Source: Paenibacillus alkalitolerans (GTDB lineage: Bacteria; Bacillota; Bacilli; Paenibacillales; YIM-B00363). Taken from it: a DNA stretch of 64,000 nt. The position numbers and the translations under genes were made by a program. Positions 26,363-35,465 of the stretch are shown here, in pieces; positions within the stretch are counted from its first letter, which is position 1, and each line of letters begins with the position of its first letter. Location of the stretch: contig NZ_JAEMXM010000008.1 in assembly GCF_016482785.1 (NCBI RefSeq), positions 140,898 to 204,897 of the forward strand. Reading direction: 5' to 3'. The notes beneath the pieces are model-generated. The model was not told the origin of the DNA and did not search any database. It saw nothing but the letters and a program-made list of their open reading frames with translations.

Positions 26363-28069
26363 ATGTGGCGGCGGTTTAAACGGCATACAAATCAAATGCG
26401 GGTAAATCCGGTAGAACAGACCGAACAAGAAATACCGGATCAAGCGATGGAGCGGTTGAAAGACGTTAAAGTTACAAGCGACCTGCAAGAAATGTTGGCT
26501 ACCGCCAATAACCTGTTAGGTGAGAACGACGATTTCGAGGTTCGCGAATTTCATATTTTCGGAAAGTTTCCGGCCGCAATGCTTTATATAACGGATTTGG
26601 TCAATCAGACGATGGTTAATACGGAAGTGTTGAAATCATTCATGTATTTGCCCCGTCAATTGGAAGACAAGCATATAGAATTATCCCAATTAAAAGACAT
26701 AATACTGCAAGACGCGCTTTACCACAGCAAAGGGAAAGCGAAGGACCGGCTGAATGAAGCGATCGAAGCCGTATTGCGCGGAAAAACCGTCGTATTCGTC
26801 GACGGTCTGGATCAAGCGTTTGTAGTAGAAACCCGGAAAGTGGAAAAGCGAGCCATCGATCAGCCTGCTACGGAGCAAGTGATTCGAGGGCCACGCGAAG
26901 GGTTTATCGAACAACTCCAGACGAACTTGGGTTTGCTGCGGTATCGCCTGCCTTCGACGGATTTCAGGGTGAAGACGATGAAGATCGGCCGCATCACAAA
27001 ATCAAAAGTGGCGGTTTGCTATATTAAGGGGATCGTGAACGACGCATTAGTGGAGGAAGTACAGCGGCGTCTGTCCGCCATTGATATTGACGGAGTTTTG
27101 GATGTCGGGCAGCTTGAACAATTTATAGAGGATAATCATATAACGCCGTTTCCGCAGGTGCAAAATACCGAGCGGCCAGACAAAGCGGTCGCAAATATGC
27201 TTGAGGGCAGGGTGGCCATTCTCGTTGACGGCTCTCCGTTCGCCTTAATCGTTCCGACCGTATTCAACCAGTTCTATCAAGTGACGGAGGACTATACGGA
27301 ACGGTTTTTGCTTGTCAGCTTCATACGTTTAGCCCGACTTATCGCCTTGGTTTTCTCCTTGATCACTCCGTCGCTTTATGTGGCGGTCATCTCCTTCAAT
27401 CCGGAGCTGATCCCGACGGAATTCGCGGTAGCCGTAGCCGGCGGCAGAGCAGGCGTACCCTTCCCGTCCGTGGTCGAGGTGTTCGTCATGGAGGTGTCGA
27501 TGGAAGTTCTTAGGGAAGCGACCGTCCGGTTGCCGCAGCAAGTCGGGGGCGCGCTGTCGATCGTCGGCGTGCTTGTAATCGGACAAGCCGCGGTGTCCGC
27601 GGGCTTCGTCAATCCGATCACAGTGGTCGTCATTGCGCTCACGACGATCGGCTCGTTCGCAACGCCGGCGTATAATGCTGCCCTTGCTCTGCGATTATTG
27701 CGCTTCCCGCTCGTTATTCTTGCCGGTATGTTCGGGCTCTACGGCGTGATGGTCGGTCTGATCCTTATCGCGAACCATCTGCTGTCGCTAAGATCGTTCG
27801 GCGTGCCTTATATCACACCGCTTGTTCCGGGCAACTTCCAGGGCATGAAGGATACCGTAATACGCGCGCCGCTATGGTGGATGAAGAAGAGGCCGTCGTT
27901 CCTCCATACGCCCAACCGTACCCGTCTTAGCGAAAGCACTGTCGAACATATTAAACAACCGCCTGTAAATACGTTAGACCCGTTAAAAGTCGGCAATGAA
28001 AAATGGGGTGAATCCGATGGAGTATCCTCGACAGATCACAGCGATTCAAGCGGCAGCCGTACTGATTAG
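26363..28069 (+). CDS. Spore germination protein, GerA family A subunit
   Basis: A subunit of a germinant receptor in the spore inner membrane. At 568 residues it has a hydrophilic N-terminal domain (about 1-310) containing DFEVREFHIFGKFPAAMLYI and GKTVVFVDGLDQAFVVETRK, then about five membrane helices (310-500) with the family hallmark IPTEFAVAVAGGRAGVPFPS followed by EVFVMEVSMEVLREA, and a C-terminal soluble tail. RBS GCGAGGTG lies ten bases upstream. Its end overlaps the B-subunit gene by 53 bases. The germinant cannot be predicted from sequence. Expression in the forespore under sigma-G is expected; I could not fix a promoter. Confidence 0.95.
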   Translation: MWRRFKRHTNQMRVNPVEQTEQEIPDQAMERLKDVKVTSDLQEMLATANNLLGENDDFEVREFHIFGKFPAAMLYITDLVNQTMVNTEVLKSFMYLPRQLEDKHIELSQLKDIILQDALYHSKGKAKDRLNEAIEAVLRGKTVVFVDGLDQAFVVETRKVEKRAIDQPATEQVIRGPREGFIEQLQTNLGLLRYRLPSTDFRVKTMKIGRITKSKVAVCYIKGIVNDALVEEVQRRLSAIDIDGVLDVGQLEQFIEDNHITPFPQVQNTERPDKAVANMLEGRVAILVDGSPFALIVPTVFNQFYQVTEDYTERFLLVSFIRLARLIALVFSLITPSLYVAVISFNPELIPTEFAVAVAGGRAGVPFPSVVEVFVMEVSMEVLREATVRLPQQVGGALSIVGVLVIGQAAVSAGFVNPITVVVIALTTIGSFATPAYNAALALRLLRFPLVILAGMFGLYGVMVGLILIANHLLSLRSFGVPYITPLVPGNFQGMKDTVIRAPLWWMKKRPSFLHTPNRTRLSESTVEHIKQPPVNTLDPLKVGNEKWGESDGVSSTDHSDSSGSRTD

Positions 28070-29138
28070 CACCATTATTGGGGTAGGGGTGCTTCCTCTG
28101 CCGCTTTTCGCCGTTCAAGCCGCCGATACGGGGGCGCCTCTTGTCACATCGTTAGCCATTGTGGTTGCGTTAATCGGTTTGTGGCTCATCACGAAGCTCG
28201 GCATGTACTTCCCGAGCAAGTCCATTATTTTGTACAGTGAAGATTTACTAGGCAGATGGATCGCCGCAGTCGGCAGTCTGTTCATAATCGCCTTCTTCGC
28301 CATACTGACTTCTCTTGCGGCGCGGGAATTCGGGGAAGTAGTCATCACATCGGTCTTGAAGCAGACGCCCCTGGAGATTACCGTCATCGTCATGCTGCTG
28401 TTGGCCGTCTTCTCGGCGCGCAACGACATTACGACATTTGCGTATATTCACCATTTTTACTTACCCATTCTCGTCTTTCCCGTCTTGTTGATCGTCGCTT
28501 TGTCTTTGAAAAACGCGGACTGGATCCACCTGCAGCCGATCATGGGCAACGAGCCGGGCGGAATGATGGGGGGAATACTGACGGTTGCCGCCTTGTTTCA
28601 AGGATCGTTCGTGTTCACCATCGTCATTCCCGCCATGCGCAGACCGGAGAGGGCGATGAAAGCGGCCGTATGCGGACTCATCATTGCCGGAGGGATTTAT
28701 CTTTCAATTGTGATCGCGGTAGTCGGAGTGTTCGGTTCCGAGGAGACGAAACGTCTGCTATGGCCGACGCTTGAGCTTGCGAAGACGACCACTCTGCCTG
28801 CGAATATTTTGGAACGGCTGGATGCGGCATTCCTTGGCGTGTGGGTGACGGCCGTATTTACGACTTTGTTTTCCAGCTACTATTTAACGATCCATGCCAT
28901 CAGCAAGCTGTTTCGGCAGCGTGACCACAAGATGTTTTCCATGTTCATGCTTCCATTCGTGTTTATCATGGCGATGCTGCCGCAAAACATACTGCAGATG
29001 TATGAAATTGTTGAGGTCGTGGGCCGTATCGGTCTGTTGATAACTATTGCGTATCCTTTCATTCTCTTTGTCATCGCCGCCATCCGCAGAAAGAGGGAGG
29101 GTCATCGTGCGCAGAGGCAAACGGATCAATCGGGTTAA
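28017..29138 (+). CDS. Spore germination protein, GerA family B subunit (permease)
   Basis: Integral membrane subunit of the germinant receptor and the likely amino-acid/nutrient binding component; it belongs to the APC superfamily (endospore germination permease). The 373-residue protein has ten hydrophobic segments; ITAIQAAAVLISTIIGVGVLPLP is the family opening, and FQGSFVFTIVIPAM lies mid-protein. Start at 28017 is favoured because GGGGTGA lies seven bases before it, although an ATG at 27996 is in frame. It overlaps both the A and C subunit genes. Confidence 0.94.
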   Translation: MEYPRQITAIQAAAVLISTIIGVGVLPLPLFAVQAADTGAPLVTSLAIVVALIGLWLITKLGMYFPSKSIILYSEDLLGRWIAAVGSLFIIAFFAILTSLAAREFGEVVITSVLKQTPLEITVIVMLLLAVFSARNDITTFAYIHHFYLPILVFPVLLIVALSLKNADWIHLQPIMGNEPGGMMGGILTVAALFQGSFVFTIVIPAMRRPERAMKAAVCGLIIAGGIYLSIVIAVVGVFGSEETKRLLWPTLELAKTTTLPANILERLDAAFLGVWVTAVFTTLFSSYYLTIHAISKLFRQRDHKMFSMFMLPFVFIMAMLPQNILQMYEIVEVVGRIGLLITIAYPFILFVIAAIRRKREGHRAQRQTDQSG

Positions 29139-30348
29139 TTTGCTTATCGTTGCGGTTCTCGCCGTTTCTCAACTTACTGGATGTTGGGACCGCCAAGAAA
29201 TCGAAGAACGGGCGGTCATTCTCGGAATCGGCGTTGATGTCGCCCGCCCGGGAGCCGAAGAAAAGGAGGAGGAAATAACCTTCAAGAGAGGTGCGCTTCC
29301 GCCGCCCGATACGGACATGGTACGTCTTACAGCACAAATCGCCGTACCGGGGCGCATTCCGCTCGGACCCGGCCAAGGCGGCGGAGGAGGTGGAGGGGGC
29401 GGAGGGCAGCAATCGATCTGGGTAGTCGAAGCTGCGGGGCATACGATGGAGGATGCAATCAATATAATGCAGCAAAAAGTTGCCGCGAGATTGTTTTTCG
29501 GCCATTTGCGAATTATCGTCGTGTCCGAGGCCGTCGCAAAAGAAGGATTGGGGAACTTGAACGACTATTTCCGCCGCAATCCCGAAGTGAGAAGAATGAA
29601 TTGGATGTTTATTTCCAAAGGCAAGGCGAGGGAGGTAATGCTTGCCTCCCCTCAATTGGAGAGGGTCCCTACGCTTTATTTGTTGACCTCGATGGATCAG
29701 TCGGTGAAGATGGGAAGGTTTCCGGACGATTTTCTCGGCTTATTCTGGAGCTCATCCTCGGCTAAAGGGCAGGAAGGATTTTTGCCATACATCGAACTGA
29801 AGGGTCAAGACACCGTGCAAATCAGCGGTTTAGCGTTGTTCCGGGGCGAAAAAATGGTGGGCACTACGGATCCGATCGATATTCCTCTTTACATGGGCAT
29901 TACAGGCAAGAGACCGGCCGGGGGTCAGACGTATGTGAAGGTTCCCGGAACGGAGAACGATTTTGTCGTGTTCGGAGGCACAAGCAGGGATTCGGCGATA
30001 AAAGTGAAAATTAAGAACGGAACCCCTCATGTAGAGGTAAACATATCCGTCGAGGGCAACTTGCTCGAAAAATCCAACGACCGGTTCATACTTGACAGCG
30101 CGACGGTTTTGAAAATACAAGAAGAGCTGCGAAAGGGTGCGAGAAAAGGATATATTGATTTGATTCGAAAAACCCAAGAGAAAGGCTCGGATATTTTCGG
30201 GTTTGGAGAGTATGTCCGGGCGAGGGAATCGGGATATTGGAACCAACATATCAAAACAAAAGAAAAATGGCAGGATATGTACAAAGATATACCCGTGGAA
30301 GTCAACGTTCAGATGAATGTGCGGCGCGTCGGCATGGAGGCCAGGTAA
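29107..30348 (+). CDS. Spore germination lipoprotein, GerA family C subunit
   Basis: Lipoprotein subunit of the germinant receptor, 413 residues. Lipobox LTGC followed by WDRQEIEE, the invariant GerAC opening. The start is GTG at 29107, six bases after GGGAGG, inside the B-subunit gene (32-base overlap). Later conserved segments are FFGHLRIIVVSEAVAKEG, NWMFISKGKAREVM and GTPHVEVNISVEG. Odd: residues about 98-110 are a run of ten glycines encoded by a GGN tract (29381-29406) in a normally charged loop, a possible slippage hot spot. Confidence 0.93.
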   Translation: MRRGKRINRVNLLIVAVLAVSQLTGCWDRQEIEERAVILGIGVDVARPGAEEKEEEITFKRGALPPPDTDMVRLTAQIAVPGRIPLGPGQGGGGGGGGGGQQSIWVVEAAGHTMEDAINIMQQKVAARLFFGHLRIIVVSEAVAKEGLGNLNDYFRRNPEVRRMNWMFISKGKAREVMLASPQLERVPTLYLLTSMDQSVKMGRFPDDFLGLFWSSSSAKGQEGFLPYIELKGQDTVQISGLALFRGEKMVGTTDPIDIPLYMGITGKRPAGGQTYVKVPGTENDFVVFGGTSRDSAIKVKIKNGTPHVEVNISVEGNLLEKSNDRFILDSATVLKIQEELRKGARKGYIDLIRKTQEKGSDIFGFGEYVRARESGYWNQHIKTKEKWQDMYKDIPVEVNVQMNVRRVGMEAR

Positions 30349-30558
30349 ATGATTAATACTTACATCGGCCATTTCACCTACATCATATTGCTGTTTTTGC
30401 TTACCGGAGCGGGAATGCTGGCTTTTGACGTGAAGGACTATGACAAACAAAAGATGCACAAAGAGAAGAAAACGGCCCGTATCTTGGGGTGGTTCAATAT
30501 AATCCTGGGTGCTATTATGCTGGCGGGCAATTGGATCATTCAAGGAATGATGCAATAG
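30349..30558 (+). CDS. Small membrane protein of germination operon (CLC_0170-like)
   Basis: A 69-residue protein with two hydrophobic helices (residues 8-26 and 46-66) joined by a charged loop (DVKDYDKQKMHKEKKTAR). It starts on the base after the C-subunit stop and precedes the operon terminator. Comparable small two-helix proteins (D subunits / CLC_0170-type) end several Bacillales ger operons and modulate receptor function. Family naming is from memory. Confidence 0.75.
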   Translation: MINTYIGHFTYIILLFLLTGAGMLAFDVKDYDKQKMHKEKKTARILGWFNIILGAIMLAGNWIIQGMMQ

Positions 30559-30579
30559 GATACGGTTTAAAAAAAAGCA

Positions 30580-30641
30580 CCCCTTCGATTGCGGATGTTA
30601 TCGCAGAGCGGTTGCCGACGGCAATCGAAGGGGTATTTTTT
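30580..30641 (+). terminator. Terminator of the germination operon
   Basis: CCCCTTCGATTGC (30580-30592) pairs with GCAATCGAAGGGG (30621-30633), followed by TATTTTTT. An A-run before the left arm makes it potentially bidirectional. Confidence 0.85.
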
Positions 30642-30645
30642 GAAC

Positions 30646-30760
30646 GAATTTATAAGTTTTCTGCTACAACATGAAACGAGTCAATTCTATACCAAGAAAA
30701 ACTTCCTCTACATCGCGGTCGCTCATCCTTGAGTGTACTTCGATAGAAGTTTTTCTTATC
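30646..30760. repeat. 115-bp dispersed repeat, copy 1
   Basis: This 115-base segment recurs at 34287-34401 with about 7-8 substitutions and no gaps. It contains inverted arms AAGAAAAACTTC (30694-30705) and GAAGTTTTTCTT (30746-30757), and starts GAATTTATAAGTTT. It ends six bases from the stop codon of the convergent protease gene and could serve as its terminator. No reading frame is present. A non-autonomous mobile or REP-like element is possible; no target-site duplication was seen. Confidence 0.85.
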
Positions 30761-30765
30761 TGAGC

Positions 30766-33144
30766 TTACTTATGCAACAGCACTTTCGCGGCGGAGCGGT
30801 CGGACGCCTCTCCGATTACGCGAATCTTCAGTCCGTATTGCGGAATGTTGCGGCCGGCATCAGGCAAATCCGGGTTGAGATAAGATTGGCTGTCATCGAG
30901 TATCGGATTCATTGCAGTGCTGTTGTCTTTGATCGTCGCACCGTACAGCGCAGTGTAATCGATATCCATCTTTGCGGTTTTCGCCAAGCCGAACGCGGCA
31001 TCGTGCAATTGGAAACGGGACGACGCCACAATTCGGTCGCTCCACATAACGCCTTTCTGGTCGGCGTCAACCAAACCCAGGAAGCCTTCTCCAGGATGGA
31101 TGCCGGTCCAATTATTGTCGTAAGAGTTATCTACATACCAGACAAGAAGACCGGCGTCGTAGGACATTAGGCTTGCGCCGCGGCGAATGTGCGCGAGACC
31201 GGCGTCTACGCCCGCATGATTTCTCCATTCAAGCAGGTAGTAGTGCTCGGCGTAAATTGTCCCCTTGTCGACCGTAAAGCCTTCCAAAGCGAATTTCGGA
31301 GTTTCTTCGGCGTTGTCGAAGAGCACCGTGCTGCCGTCGGCGGCAATGGAAATATCGTCTACATAGAAACCTGCTTCAGATACTGCAACGTCCGTCCAAT
31401 AATTGAAGCGCAGCTCGATCGATTTGCCGGCGTAAGCGGATAAATCGAATTGAGCGTCGACCCAGCCGTCGGAATGCCCCGTGATGCCGTGACCCGGATT
31501 TTGCTGATACGGATCGTCCGTCGTCGTCAAGTTGCCCGGGATCGCCATCCAGCTTCCGCCGGGTTCGCGCACTTGGATCGATGCGTAATCCCAATCCTGC
31601 TCGATCTGGTACCACGTCTTGAACGAAAGCGATGCGGACGCCGCAGAAGTCAAATCGAGCGTCGCAACCATCGAATGGTCGACTTCGTCGCCCTTTCCGC
31701 TGAAATATTCGAATTGTCCGCTGTAAGGCGTGTTTATTTGCAGTTGTTTCATCGGCAAGTCGATGCGGACCGCGTCGTTGTTTTGCCCTTTCGTTACCGC
31801 TTGATCGAGCAACACTTCCACGCCCGACGCCGGAATATCGTCCACATGAATCGCGGTTCCGCTCAGCCAATTTCCGCCGACGTTCGCCTGTAAGAATTCC
31901 TTGGACCAAGCGCTGAAGCCGGTCGGTTCCGTTCCCGGGATCGCCCCTGCCCAGGAGCCGCTTGACATAATGGACCAGTACTCCACGGCTTCGCCTTGAC
32001 CGGAGTAAATCGTGTCGTATTCGTCAGGAAGACCGAGATCGTGGCCGAATTCGTGAGCGAATACCCCGGCGGCTCCGTCCGCAGGCTGCATTGTGTAGTC
32101 GTAAGCGGCCAATCTTCCGTTCCAATAGCCGACGTCCGCCGACGTTCCCGGCAGCGTAAAGACTCCGCCCAAGTTCCAACGGTGCGACCAGACGGCGTCG
32201 CCGCCGAGCGAGCCTCCGCCGGCTTCTTCGCCGACAGAGGAATGAACGATCATCAGATGATCGATCAGGCCGTCCGCTTCGCGGTAATTGCCGTCGCCGT
32301 CCAAGTCGTAACGGTCTTCCTTGTCGTACTCATTGAGGTTGAGCGTCGGGTCTTTCGCTGCGGCGAGCAGGGCTTCCCGAACGAGACCGCGGGCATCCTT
32401 GTCGTTGCCGTCGGGAGCCGGCACGTTTGCGCCGTATTCGGCCGCAGGCTTGCTGGCCATGTACCATCCCGCCACTTGGCCTTCGATGGAATAGCTGCCC
32501 CCCGACTGAGACTCATAGTATTGCTTGACGGACACCAATCGTTCGCCGTTCGGACCGGTGTAACCGTTCGATCCGAACACCATGTCATCATAATGTTGTT
32601 TGACGTAATCTTTGTAATACATATCGGTTTCGTCAGGTTGGATGCTATTATGCGGGAAATCCGGATAATCAATGAGGAGGACGAGCACCTTGTCTGTCCG
32701 CTTTCCGCCGGTCCATGCTGCTTCCTGCGCCGGATCGACGCCGTTCTTCTTCGTTTGGCCCAGCTTATTGCCGCTGCCGTTGAACAATCCGTCGTTCAGC
32801 AAATTTTGTTTCAGCGCCTGTTCCCGTTTCAATTCATGCTTATGAAGCTCGCCCTTCTCTTGTGTCGCGGCTGCCGCGCTCTTCGCCCGAAGGAAGGAGT
32901 GAAGAGCCGCTTCCGCCGTTGCGGCTGAGGCGTTGGGGGGAATCGTCCCGTTCTTCTTCAACATCTGAATCAGCTTGTCATCATTCGCCACCCCCATATC
33001 AAAAGCGTCTGTGTACGAATGCGGCGACTGCGATTGGGCGCTTCCCTGGAGCGATGCAAGAGCCGGGGAAAAAGATGCGGAACCGATGCTGCCTATTCCT
33101 AGCGCCAGAACCATAGTTGCAGAAAGAAGTTTCTTACTTTTCAT
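30766..33144 (-). CDS. inhA: Immune inhibitor A-type M6 metalloprotease
   Basis: Secreted zinc protease of 792 residues, the usual length for the family. A signal peptide (residues 1-30, ending ALA) precedes a propeptide; the catalytic domain has the zinc motif HEFGHDLGLPDEYD (His364, Glu365, His368, with the downstream Asp as third-ligand region), then a C-terminal region with MAM/carbohydrate-binding-like beta-sandwiches (AGKSIELRFNYWTDVAVSE, FYVDDISI). Insect-pathogen homologues cleave antibacterial peptides; here a nutritional or surface role is equally possible. RBS GGAGGCGG. The 115-bp repeat lies at its 3' end. Confidence 0.95.
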   Translation of the reverse strand: MKSKKLLSATMVLALGIGSIGSASFSPALASLQGSAQSQSPHSYTDAFDMGVANDDKLIQMLKKNGTIPPNASAATAEAALHSFLRAKSAAAATQEKGELHKHELKREQALKQNLLNDGLFNGSGNKLGQTKKNGVDPAQEAAWTGGKRTDKVLVLLIDYPDFPHNSIQPDETDMYYKDYVKQHYDDMVFGSNGYTGPNGERLVSVKQYYESQSGGSYSIEGQVAGWYMASKPAAEYGANVPAPDGNDKDARGLVREALLAAAKDPTLNLNEYDKEDRYDLDGDGNYREADGLIDHLMIVHSSVGEEAGGGSLGGDAVWSHRWNLGGVFTLPGTSADVGYWNGRLAAYDYTMQPADGAAGVFAHEFGHDLGLPDEYDTIYSGQGEAVEYWSIMSSGSWAGAIPGTEPTGFSAWSKEFLQANVGGNWLSGTAIHVDDIPASGVEVLLDQAVTKGQNNDAVRIDLPMKQLQINTPYSGQFEYFSGKGDEVDHSMVATLDLTSAASASLSFKTWYQIEQDWDYASIQVREPGGSWMAIPGNLTTTDDPYQQNPGHGITGHSDGWVDAQFDLSAYAGKSIELRFNYWTDVAVSEAGFYVDDISIAADGSTVLFDNAEETPKFALEGFTVDKGTIYAEHYYLLEWRNHAGVDAGLAHIRRGASLMSYDAGLLVWYVDNSYDNNWTGIHPGEGFLGLVDADQKGVMWSDRIVASSRFQLHDAAFGLAKTAKMDIDYTALYGATIKDNSTAMNPILDDSQSYLNPDLPDAGRNIPQYGLKIRVIGEASDRSAAKVLLHK

Positions 33145-33401
33145 AAGCCGCCTCCTATGTGAATGTCACTCAAGTAACATATATTTCACAAATATTTGGC
33201 ATTTCCTTTTCATTTACGACAAGGATTCAAAAATAGGATTATTTTCCCAATGTACAAGCGGTTACTTTTGACCCAGAAAAAAATCCGACACTTATCGTAA
33301 CGGAGCAAAGTATGAAGCGGCGCCTGTGCGCGAGATTTCGATATTGCTTTGAGTTTGGTAATATAGTGTGTGTATTTTGAAAAAGAAAGGATGGAGATGT
33401 T

Positions 33402-34232
33402 ATGCCGACAGGACTCACCGATACCGTAACGTTAAACAACGGCGTCAAGATGCCGTGGCTCGGACTCGGCGTGTGGCGGGTCGAGGAAGGACCGCAGGTC
33501 GAGGATTCGGTTTCCGCCGCGATTGCGCACGGATACCGGAGCATCGATACGGCAGCGGTATACGGTAATGAAACGGGCGTAGGCAAAGCGATCCGCGAAA
33601 GCCGCGTGAAGCGTGAAGATCTGTTCGTCACAACGAAAGTGTGGAATGCGGATCAAGGCTACGAAAGCACGCTGCGCGCTTACGACGAAAGCTTGAAGCG
33701 GCTCGGTCTCGATTACGTCGACCTGTATCTCGTGCATTGGCCGGTGAAAGGCAAATACCGCGACACATGGAAGGCGCTCCGCAAGCTGTACGCGGACGGC
33801 CGCGTGCGCGCAGTCGGGGTTAGCAACTTCAACATTCACCATCTGCAAGATATTATGGCTGACGGGGACATCGTGCCGGCCGTTAACCAAGTGGAGTATC
33901 ATCCGTTGCTGTCGCAGCGCGACTTGCTTGCGTTCTGCAAAGAGAACGGAATTCAGCTTGAGGCTTGGAGCCCGCTTATGCAGGGAAACAACCTCAACGA
34001 CGAGACGCTTGTCCGACTGGCGGATAAATATGGGAAGACGCCCGCGCAAATCGTGCTCCGTTGGGATTTGCAGAACGGAGTCGTAACGATTCCGAAATCG
34101 GTTCGCCCGGAGCGCATCCGGGAAAATGCGGACGTGTTCGATTTCGAATTGTCCCCGGAAGATATGGACCGCATCAATGCAATGAACAAAAATCGCCGTC
34201 TCGGCCCGGATCCGGACAATTTCAATTTTTAA
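33402..34232 (+). CDS. Aldo/keto reductase
   Basis: A 276-residue NADPH-dependent reductase, AKR5-like (YvgN/YtbE/2,5-diketo-D-gluconate reductase group). TIM-barrel landmarks in order: GLGVWRVEEG, YRSIDTAAVYGNE (catalytic Asp and Tyr), FVTTKVWN (Lys) and LVHWPVKGK (His); GVSNFNIHHL and the coenzyme loop IPKSVRPERIRENADVFDF. All four catalytic residues are present. Broad carbonyl detoxification (methylglyoxal and similar) is typical. RBS GAAAGGATGGAG. Ends in a terminator; copy 2 of the 115-bp repeat follows. Confidence 0.93.
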   Translation: MPTGLTDTVTLNNGVKMPWLGLGVWRVEEGPQVEDSVSAAIAHGYRSIDTAAVYGNETGVGKAIRESRVKREDLFVTTKVWNADQGYESTLRAYDESLKRLGLDYVDLYLVHWPVKGKYRDTWKALRKLYADGRVRAVGVSNFNIHHLQDIMADGDIVPAVNQVEYHPLLSQRDLLAFCKENGIQLEAWSPLMQGNNLNDETLVRLADKYGKTPAQIVLRWDLQNGVVTIPKSVRPERIRENADVFDFELSPEDMDRINAMNKNRRLGPDPDNFNF

Positions 34233-34251
34233 TACGGACATACTTAGCCAT

Positions 34252-34279
34252 AACCGCATCCCTCAGGGTGCGGTTTTTT
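34252..34279 (+). terminator. Terminator of the aldo/keto reductase gene
   Basis: ACCGCATCC and GGTGCGGT pair across CTCA, followed by TTTTTT. Confidence 0.85.
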
Positions 34280-34286
34280 AACGCCA

Positions 34287-34401
34287 GAATTTATAAGTTT
34301 CCTGCCACAACATGAAACGAGTAAATTCTATACCAAGAAAAACTTCCTCCAAATCGCGGTCGCTCATCCTTGAATGCACTTCGATAGAAGTTTTTCTTAT
34401 C
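34287..34401. repeat. 115-bp dispersed repeat, copy 2
   Basis: Same length and orientation as the copy at 30646-30760, again placed immediately downstream of a gene's end. The AAGAAAAACTTC / GAAGTTTTTCTT arms are fully conserved while the loop carries most substitutions, suggesting the hairpin is what is kept. Confidence 0.85.
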
Positions 34402-34472
34402 GAGTGAAGAGCAATTCCGGCGTTACAGCTTCCGTTAAAGGAAGTAACATCACGGCGCGAAGTGAAACGGGA

Positions 34473-35330
34473 GTGTTTGTTTCACATTGAAACAGGGTGG
34501 TTCGCGGATGAACCACGTTGTGCCGAAGTGAAACAGGAGGCGGTTAAACAGATGTGCTTGTTTCACATTGAAACAGGGTGGTTCGCGGATGAACCACGTT
34601 GTGCCGAAGTGAAACAGGAGGCGGTTAAACAGATGTGCTTGTTTCACATTGAAACAGGGTGGTTCGCGGATGAACCACGTTGTGCCGAAGTGAAACAGGA
34701 GGCGGTTAAACAGATGTGCTTGTTTCACATTGAAACAGGGTGGTTCGCGGATGAACCACGTTGTGCCGAAGTGAAACAGGAGGCGGTTAAACAGATGTGC
34801 TTGTTTCACATTGAAACAGGGTGGTTCGCGGATGAACCACGTTGTGCCGAAGTGAAACAGGAGGCGGTTAAACAGATGTGCTTGTTTCACATTGAAACAG
34901 GGTGGTTCGCGGATGAACCACGTTGTGCCGAAGTGAAACAGGAGGCGGTTAAACAGATGTGCTTGTTTCACATTGAAACAGGGTGGTTCGCGGATGAACC
35001 ACGTTGTGCCGAAGTGAAACAGGAGGCGGTTAAACAGATGTGCTTGTTTCACATTGAAACAGGGTGGTTCGCGGATGAACCACGTTGTGCCGAAGTGAAA
35101 CAGGAGGCGGTTAAACAGATGTGCTTGTTTCACATTGAAACAGGGTGGTTCGCGGATGAACCACGTTGTGCCGAAGTGAAACAGGAGGCGGTTAAACGGG
35201 AGTGCTTGTTTCACATTGAAACAGGGTGGTTCGCGGATGAACCACGTTGTGCCGAAGTGAAACAGGAGGCGGTTAAACGGGAGTGCTTGTTTCACATTGA
35301 AACACGGTGGTTCGCGGATGAACCACGTTT
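34473..35330. repeat. 11-unit tandem array of an 81-bp hairpin-rich repeat
   Basis: Units start at 34473 and every 81 bases to 35283 (the last is partial). Interior units are identical; the first reads GTGTTTG for GTGCTTG, and the boundaries before units 10 and 11 read CGGGAGTG instead of CAGATGTG. Each unit holds two hairpins, GTTTCACATTGAAAC and GTGGTTCGCGGATGAACCAC, plus an AGGAGG followed 11 bases later by ATG. Because 81 is divisible by 3, long open frames exist on both strands, but identity at every codon position gives no evidence of coding. Recent expansion is the simplest reading. Confidence 0.9.
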
Positions 35331-35465
35331 TTATTTCATGATGCAACCGACTTTTGGCGCGAAATAAGAAAACCTCACCAGCCGGTGGCAAAACCATACA
35401 AGAAGGCATTTAAATAATATCGTATGTTGTATAATATCGTATGTTGATCAGTGGGAGGGATGACA

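Noticed and set aside
34473-35330. CRISPR array
   Set aside because: The 81-bp units are contiguous with no unique spacers, and there are no cas genes in the window. The smaller repeat clusters have 3-4 degenerate copies and variable spacing, also unlike CRISPR.
34450-35409. Open frames of about 300 residues on both strands across the 81-bp array, encoding 27-residue repeats
   Set aside because: The frames exist only because the unit length is a multiple of three and one unit lacks stops in each frame. Units are identical at all codon positions and the sequence is rich in hairpins, so there is no sign of selection on protein.
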